A stretch of 36,829 bases of DNA. It comes from Clostridiaceae bacterium (GTDB lineage: Bacteria; Bacillota; Clostridia; DSM-8532). The notes under the pieces were generated by a model. The model saw nothing but the letters and a program-made list of their open reading frames with translations. It was not told the DNA's origin and searched no databases. The DNA lies in assembly GCA_012519655.1 (NCBI GenBank), contig JAAYPS010000096.1, positions 1-36,829 on the forward strand, given 5' to 3'. Below are positions 32,794 through 36,829 of this stretch, piece after piece. Position 1 is the first letter of the stretch. Each line of letters starts with the position of its first letter. Position numbers and translations under genes: made by a program.

Positions 32794-32847
32794 GCTTTGC
32801 AAGTGTATGTGCACCAACACAAGAGCGTCGATGCACATACATCAAGC
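32794..32847. repeat. Intercistronic hairpin between iolN and iolO
   Basis: TGTATGTGCA (32804-32813) and TGCACATACA (32832-32841) form a perfect 10-bp stem; after an internal loop GCTT (32794-32797) and AAGC (32844-32847) can extend it. The T run (TTTTT) follows on the plus strand, where no gene is present, so on the iol message it is more likely a processing or stability element. Confidence 0.55.
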
Positions 32848-32926
32848 TTTTTGACATTCATGTTATAGCATAGCAATGATCTTTTCATATTGTGTTATTC
32901 ATATCTTTGTCATTCATCCTAAAAGC

Positions 32927-34045
32927 CTATAACTTAGTAAATACCCCCAAAGGCGGCAACTCATAGACAGACTTCCATCCCTCTGTAAGAGGTTCCTTCA
33001 AGAATGGTTCCATTTCTTTCTCTGTCCTCAAAGTAGTTTTTTCAATAGGTGGCACTGTACCAGCAGGATAAGCCTCAAGAATCTGATCATGTACTAATGT
33101 CAGATACTTCAGTATTGCAGCAATAGGTCTTTTAGCTTTTTCTTTTGTTGCTATGGATGGTTTCCCAACAACACCTTCAGGTGTTGCAGCCCTTTCTATT
33201 GCAGCATGACCTTCACCTTCGGACCAACGATGTGGTCTTCTAAATGGATCTACCGATTTATCAAAATGTCCATCTGGAAGGAAGCTTTCGCCTTCTGCAT
33301 CTTGGACTAGAGACATGTCGACCATTTTTTCAAACATTAACAGAGCTACCGATGTTTCTGCTTCATCAGCATGAACAAAATGCGTTTCCATACTACCGTC
33401 TCTATTAACAGGATAGAAAAACTCACGCACAGCCCTGTGCCAATCCAATACGCGAAAAATACCCGGTAGATGGAACCTTTTCATAAACTCTTGAATTGCT
33501 GCTTCAAGCATCCATAAATGACCATGATTATTTATCATAATGATTTTTCTAAATCCATCATTCCATAAACCTAGCATCATATAGATAAGGGTTTCCTTCA
33601 CTACTTCTTCAGGCATTACTACAGTTCCTGGCATACCTAGATGATGGTATGGATGACCCCCATAGTTTAACGGTGGGAAGGCTAAGCTTACCTCACAACC
33701 TTTTTTTGCAGTATACCTTCTTAAACCTTCAAGTATCTGAGTAACCATGAAAGTATCAAGGCCGCTATTTGCATGTATTCCATGATTTTCTGTGCATCCT
33801 ATGGGAACAAATACAATGTCATTTTTTCTTCTTCTTTCGATAACTTTAACACGTGGAGTGTTTTGTATGTAACTACCAGCCTTACCCAACTCGGATTCTG
33901 ATGGTATTTCGTATTCTTCAAGTATCTTGTCTATTTCATCTTCTGAAGCATCCCAAAGTTGTTTTTTTAGCCTTCCCACAGTATTATCTTCAAAAATAAT
34001 AGCTGGGTTATCTGTTAGTAACCATTTCTTATCCTTTTCCGACAT
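32927..34045 (-). CDS. iolN: 3-dehydro-scyllo-inosose hydrolase (creatininase family, IolN)
   Basis: 372 residues, longer than plain creatininase. The creatininase metal motifs are visible: GCTENHGIHANSGLDTF (about 83-99, with Glu, His and Asp ligands), INNHGHLWMLEAA (about 171-183) and HADEAETSVALL (about 225-236). In T. maritima IolN opens the ring of 3-dehydro-scyllo-inosose to give 5-keto-L-gluconate. The gene is 14 bp after iolM, indicating one operon. The start was moved to ATG 34045, with GGAGGT 6 bases upstream; an in-frame TTG at 34063 overlaps the iolM stop. The assignment depends on the iolM neighbour and family resemblance, since creatininase-family members also act on other cyclic substrates. 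Confidence 0.85.
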   Translation of the reverse strand: MSEKDKKWLLTDNPAIIFEDNTVGRLKKQLWDASEDEIDKILEEYEIPSESELGKAGSYIQNTPRVKVIERRRKNDIVFVPIGCTENHGIHANSGLDTFMVTQILEGLRRYTAKKGCEVSLAFPPLNYGGHPYHHLGMPGTVVMPEEVVKETLIYMMLGLWNDGFRKIIMINNHGHLWMLEAAIQEFMKRFHLPGIFRVLDWHRAVREFFYPVNRDGSMETHFVHADEAETSVALLMFEKMVDMSLVQDAEGESFLPDGHFDKSVDPFRRPHRWSEGEGHAAIERAATPEGVVGKPSIATKEKAKRPIAAILKYLTLVHDQILEAYPAGTVPPIEKTTLRTEKEMEPFLKEPLTEGWKSVYELPPLGVFTKL

Positions 34046-34059
34046 CTTAATACCTCCAA

Positions 34060-35262
34060 TCAATCATCCATGATACAAGTAATCTTGCATTCTTTTCTGT
34101 CTGTTCTTAGCATTACAATATTCTCAGGAACATCATCCAACTTTATTTTTTTAGTAACCATTGGTAGAACATCCATACCAGATGCTATACACTGAATTAC
34201 TCTAGGGAATGTACCTTCGCCCGAGTGACCTTGTGCTCCAACTATCTGTGCTCTTCTTACCTGAAGAACCTCACCACTAACAGGCATTTTGGCATCAGCT
34301 CTTGCCACTACAACTATTGTACTGTTGAGTGTTCTTCCTTCCCATATGGTCTGTTCTATAGAAGGATATACAGCTGTAGGTAACCCCGTAGCTTCAAGGT
34401 ACAGTTTAGCTCCCATACCATCTGTTATTTCGAGAACTCTTTGAGCAAAATCTTCTTCCAAAGGATTAATAATATAATCTGCTCCCATCACTTTTCCCAG
34501 CTCAGCTCTTTCTGCCTGAGGTTCGGATAGTATAACCCTTGCAGCGCCTTGTCGCTTAAGAATAGCGCAAGCTGCTAATCCAATTGGACCACCACCACAT
34601 ATAACAACATTATCTCCAGGTTTAATTCCTCCGCCCCTCTGTATAACTGCATTATATGCAACGGAACAAGGTTCAACGAGAGAGCCTGCGAGGAATATGT
34701 CATCCTCACTCTCATACATTCTTCTTAACGGTTCAAGACTCCATAAAAGTTTTGCAGGGAGAACTATATATTTTGCAAATCCACCATCTACATTAAAACC
34801 AATTTCATCAAGTCTTTCACAATGGTTCGGATAACCATCTGCACATGGCTGACAGCTGCCACACCATAGCATTTCCTCTGTACATACAATCTCGCCACCC
34901 TTATAGGGTTTGTTTGTTACCTTATCAATTGCACCTGGACCTGCTTCAACTACTACACCGGATAACTCATGCCCCAGAATTGAAGGAAAACCAGTTAATC
35001 CCGGATAGTAAATATATCCGTCATCGTCAGGTTGTGCCATATGTACATCACTTCCACATATACCACACGCCTTAACCTGAATTAATACTTCTCCTGGTCC
35101 AGGCTTTGGTATATCATATTCCCGAATTTCAATTTTTGGATTTTTCCATACCTGACTGCCAAGATATGTCTGTCTTTTGTCAATATCCTTAGGTCCTAAC
35201 TTAAAACCCTCTTTTGGCTCCCAGTCCGCAACAAGTGTTACACCCCTCATTTTACCGTTCAT
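34060..35262 (-). CDS. iolM: scyllo-Inosose 3-dehydrogenase (zinc alcohol dehydrogenase family, IolM)
   Basis: 400 residues. The zinc-dependent medium-chain dehydrogenase fold is clear: catalytic-zinc region KACGICGSDVHM (about 68-79) and LGHELSG (about 97-103), a structural zinc site with four cysteines in WCGSCQPCADGYPNHCE (about 133-149), and a Rossmann motif VVICGGGPIGLAA (about 219-231). The N-terminus has a long extra segment (GVTLVADWEPKEGFKLGPKD) as in the Thermotoga IolM type. It would oxidise scyllo-inosose to 3-dehydro-scyllo-inosose with NAD+. GAGGAGG precedes the ATG by 7 bases. It is the first gene of the iol operon, with a leader of about 270 bases containing a LacI-type operator, a short open frame and a hairpin. 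Confidence 0.87.
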   Translation of the reverse strand: MNGKMRGVTLVADWEPKEGFKLGPKDIDKRQTYLGSQVWKNPKIEIREYDIPKPGPGEVLIQVKACGICGSDVHMAQPDDDGYIYYPGLTGFPSILGHELSGVVVEAGPGAIDKVTNKPYKGGEIVCTEEMLWCGSCQPCADGYPNHCERLDEIGFNVDGGFAKYIVLPAKLLWSLEPLRRMYESEDDIFLAGSLVEPCSVAYNAVIQRGGGIKPGDNVVICGGGPIGLAACAILKRQGAARVILSEPQAERAELGKVMGADYIINPLEEDFAQRVLEITDGMGAKLYLEATGLPTAVYPSIEQTIWEGRTLNSTIVVVARADAKMPVSGEVLQVRRAQIVGAQGHSGEGTFPRVIQCIASGMDVLPMVTKKIKLDDVPENIVMLRTDRKECKITCIMDD

Positions 35263-35334
35263 ACTAAAACCTCCTCACAATTTTCATAGTGTTTAATTGT
35301 GTGTTTTTCTTAATACAACATGACACTAAATTGT

Positions 35335-35418
35335 TTATTTTACTGGCTTTTGCCAGTTACTTACCACACTGATATTTTGTAAAAAATCATTCTTTCTCTT
35401 ATTTCTTATATGTTTCAT
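35335..35418 (-). CDS. Possible 27-residue leader peptide upstream of iolM
   Basis: ATG at 35418 has GAGGT 9 bases upstream and opens a 27-codon frame ending in TAA at 35335, within the iolM leader. The peptide is basic (MKHIRNKRKN... QKPVK) with no recognised domain or run of a single amino acid. A six-pair hairpin, ACTGGC-TTTT-GCCAGT (35342-35357), overlaps its last codons. It may be a small regulatory frame or chance; in DNA this AT-rich a 27-codon frame is not rare. Confidence 0.3.
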   Translation of the reverse strand: MKHIRNKRKNDFLQNISVVSNWQKPVK

Positions 35419-35535
35419 GGTGCTTTTACCTCATTAGGTGTTTGCTAATCTGATACATCCTAATTCTGCAGCAGCTACAACAAAGTTCTTTTCACTTATG
35501 TTAGTCTTATCAATACACTACTATCAGAGTTTTTC

Positions 35536-35547
35536 GCAAACGTTTAC
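35536..35547. promoter_or_regulatory. LacI-type operator upstream of iolM
   Basis: GCAAACGTTTAC; read on the minus strand it is GTAAACGTTTGC, sharing the 10-base core GTAAACGTTT with the site at 36694-36705 ahead of the regulator gene. It also differs from the catabolite-response (cre) consensus by only two positions, so either the local LacI protein or CcpA could bind. Confidence 0.6.
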
Positions 35548-35677
35548 AATTGTGAGTAAAAAAATTTATTGGACGTCGTCACCAGTAAAAAACCAACTTT
35601 AATATACATAACTAAAATATATATGGACTATTTAAGGGTGTCAGAGTGCGCTAATTACGATGTCCCTTATTTGCCTC

Positions 35678-36676
35678 TTAATACTTACCGCATGTACCTC
35701 TGACTATCAAAAAAGGTTCTAATATAATTTGCTTAGAATCCGCACTACCTGATATCAAATCAAGAAGTATATCAGCTGATTTTCGACCTATGTCAAACTT
35801 AGGTTGTGCAACTGTTGTAAGGTTTATTTTAGGTAGCGATCCAAATTCAATATCATCAATACCTATAATAGATATATCTTTAGGTACATCGTATCCATGC
35901 TTTTCAGCTGCTTCCATTATTCCAAGAGCAATAATATCATTCTCGGCAACAATAGCCGTAGGCACTTTCCTATTTTTCACCATCTTAAGAAAGGTACCGT
36001 ATCCGCTCTCCTTTTTAAAACTATAACCTTTTATGCTGTTTATGTCTGCTTCAAGTCGATTTTCTTTTAATGCTTGTTTGTAACCATTTATACGATCTAT
36101 GTGTGATGTGGATTTGTCGTGTCCACCTATAAAAGCAATGTTAGAGTGACCAAGTTTCATGAGATATTCGGTTGCCATATATCCTGCTTTAAAATCATCT
36201 ATAACAACATAATTTGATTTGTTACAATCCACTCTACTTCCTATATACACCACAGGTATATCCAATTTACTGTCTGAAACATAATCAATTGTGTCTGTAG
36301 AAACAGGTGCAATTATTATCCCATCTACTCGCCGTTCTTTTAGAATTGTAAGGTATTTCTGCTCATTTTCTTCATCCCAGTTTGTATTACACAGAAAAAC
36401 ACAATACCCATTTTCCCTTGCATAATCTTCAACACCTCTTGCAACTTCAGGATAAAATGGGTTGGTAATGTCGGGTATTAGAAGGGCTATCATTTCTGTA
36501 TTTTTCTTAACAAGTCCTCTTGCAACCGCATTGGGAGTATAGCCCATCTGTTGAGCTATTTCTTTTATTTTTTCCTTAGTTATCACATTAATTTCGGGAT
36601 GATCATTTAACGCTCTTGAAACCGTTGCATAGGACACCCCTGCTACTTTTGCGATATCTTTAATCGTTACAGCCAT
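35678..36676 (-). CDS. LacI-family transcriptional regulator, probable inositol-operon repressor
   Basis: 332 residues. Helix-turn-helix at 4-24 (IKDIAKVAGVSYATVSRALN), hinge helix around 48-57 (PNAVARGLVKK), and a sugar-binding-protein-like effector domain (about 60-330) with NTEMIALLIPDITNPFYPEVARGVEDYA and SIIGIDDIEFG. The C-terminus ends LIVRGTCGKY, where many LacI members have LVxRxS. It is upstream of iolM on the same strand, and the two share the operator core GTAAACGTTT in front of each, supporting autoregulation and control of the iol genes. AAGGG is 7 bases before the ATG. The inducer is inferred to be inositol or a pathway intermediate. Confidence 0.94.
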   Translation of the reverse strand: MAVTIKDIAKVAGVSYATVSRALNDHPEINVITKEKIKEIAQQMGYTPNAVARGLVKKNTEMIALLIPDITNPFYPEVARGVEDYARENGYCVFLCNTNWDEENEQKYLTILKERRVDGIIIAPVSTDTIDYVSDSKLDIPVVYIGSRVDCNKSNYVVIDDFKAGYMATEYLMKLGHSNIAFIGGHDKSTSHIDRINGYKQALKENRLEADINSIKGYSFKKESGYGTFLKMVKNRKVPTAIVAENDIIALGIMEAAEKHGYDVPKDISIIGIDDIEFGSLPKINLTTVAQPKFDIGRKSADILLDLISGSADSKQIILEPFLIVRGTCGKY

Positions 36677-36693
36677 TTAAATACCCTTTTTTC

Positions 36694-36705
36694 GTAAACG
36701 TTTTA
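36694..36705. promoter_or_regulatory. LacI-type operator upstream of the regulator gene
   Basis: GTAAACGTTTTA lies about 13 bases downstream of the -10 box of the regulator's own promoter and just before its ribosome-binding site, a repressing position. It shares GTAAACGTTT with the iolM operator. Confidence 0.6.
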
Positions 36706-36717
36706 AATTTTGATTAT

Positions 36718-36746
36718 ATAATACCAAAGTTTTGGTTTCTTGTCAA
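36718..36746 (-). promoter_or_regulatory. Sigma-A promoter of the LacI regulator gene
   Basis: On the minus strand TTGACA (36746-36741), a 17-base spacer and TATTAT (36723-36718); the -35 is perfect and the -10 matches five of six. Confidence 0.75.
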
Positions 36747-36762
36747 TGAACCCAAGTCAGAA

Positions 36763-36829
36763 GAAAATTATTCTTACTTCGATAATGTAAAGAAGAGGAA
36801 AATTATTCTTAATTCGCATAATGTAAATG
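36763..36829. repeat. Tandem repeat of about 35 bp, cut by the window edge
   Basis: Two adjoining copies start at 36763 and 36798. Both begin GAAAATTATTCTTA and continue with TTCG and ATAATGTAAA-like sequence; the second is truncated by the window end. There are no spacers, so it is not a CRISPR unit. The first 16 bases of the repeat after its initial G (AAAATTATTCTTACTT) also occur at 27284-27299 upstream of the toroid gene. Confidence 0.55.

Larger units (their letters stand above)
35263..35677. other. 415-bp spacer upstream of iolM
   Basis: Contains a possible 27-codon leader frame (35335-35418), a small ACTGGC/GCCAGT hairpin within its end, the operator at 35536-35547 and a possible weak minus-strand promoter overlapping it (TTGTAA, 18-base spacer, GATAGT). 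I see nothing else interpretable in the remainder. Confidence 0.5.

Noticed and set aside
32813-32900. A plus-strand promoter-like TTGACA after the iolN-iolO hairpin.
   Set aside because: No matching -10 box at the right distance and no plus-strand gene follows.
35419-35500. A frame on the minus strand encoding NFVVAAAELGCIRLANT, looking like a gene fragment.
   Set aside because: It is only about 27 codons, has no start or ribosome-binding site, and I could not tie it to a family; chance is likely.
36763-36829. Possible CRISPR array at the right edge.
   Set aside because: The two repeat copies directly adjoin with no spacer and the repeat has no CRISPR-like palindrome; no cas genes are nearby.

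Overview
The window is AT-rich DNA (roughly two thirds A+T by eye) from what looks like an anaerobic, plant-polysaccharide-degrading member of the Clostridia. This rests on the Gram-positive style ribosome-binding sites, the strict-anaerobe (class I) hybrid-cluster protein, a Bacillus/Clostridium-type LexA box, LacI-family regulators, and many pectin and plant-glycan enzymes. No rRNA, tRNA, CRISPR array, transposase or phage gene was seen.

Left part (1-11251): mixed housekeeping and stress genes on both strands. These are the N-terminal part of a membrane-anchored protein cut by the window edge, a membrane-anchored PQQ-type beta-propeller, the GTPase/ATPase YchF, and a divergent pair made of a Crp/Fnr regulator and hydroxylamine reductase Hcp with a perfect palindrome between them. 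A DUF438-hemerythrin-PAS protein follows Hcp across a shared bidirectional terminator. Then come a small zinc-ribbon protein and a large nuclease-helicase fusion whose promoter carries a LexA-type SOS box.

Right part (11285-36676): about 25 kb in which every recognised gene lies on the minus strand, nearly all for glycan and polyol breakdown. Read in the direction of transcription (right to left), the order is as follows. (1) A LacI regulator. (2) iolM-iolN, then iolO and iolG: the four core enzymes of the Thermotoga-type inositol route, which goes through scyllo-inosose, 3-dehydro-scyllo-inosose, 5-keto-L-gluconate and tagaturonate. (3) A GH38 alpha-mannosidase and an unclassified alpha/alpha-toroid, lyase-like protein. 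(4) A rhamnogalacturonan cluster: a long GH105, a CE12-like acetylesterase and a short GH105. (5) A superoxide dismutase. (6) An operon with a perfect-consensus promoter and a LacI-type palindrome, encoding a split transketolase, a GlpK-like FGGY kinase and a FucI-family isomerase, followed by a GH78 rhamnosidase and a second LacI regulator. The isomerase-kinase-transketolase set looks like a complete sugar route without an aldolase; its substrate cannot be read from the sequence, and D-apiose or another branched or short sugar is a candidate.

There is no transporter gene anywhere in the 25-kb block. However, a 17-codon relic matching the usual C-terminus of a carbohydrate ABC permease sits between the isomerase and the rhamnosidase, suggesting that transporter genes were deleted there. 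Several gene starts were moved from the longest possible reading frame to an internal start codon because of clear ribosome-binding sites.
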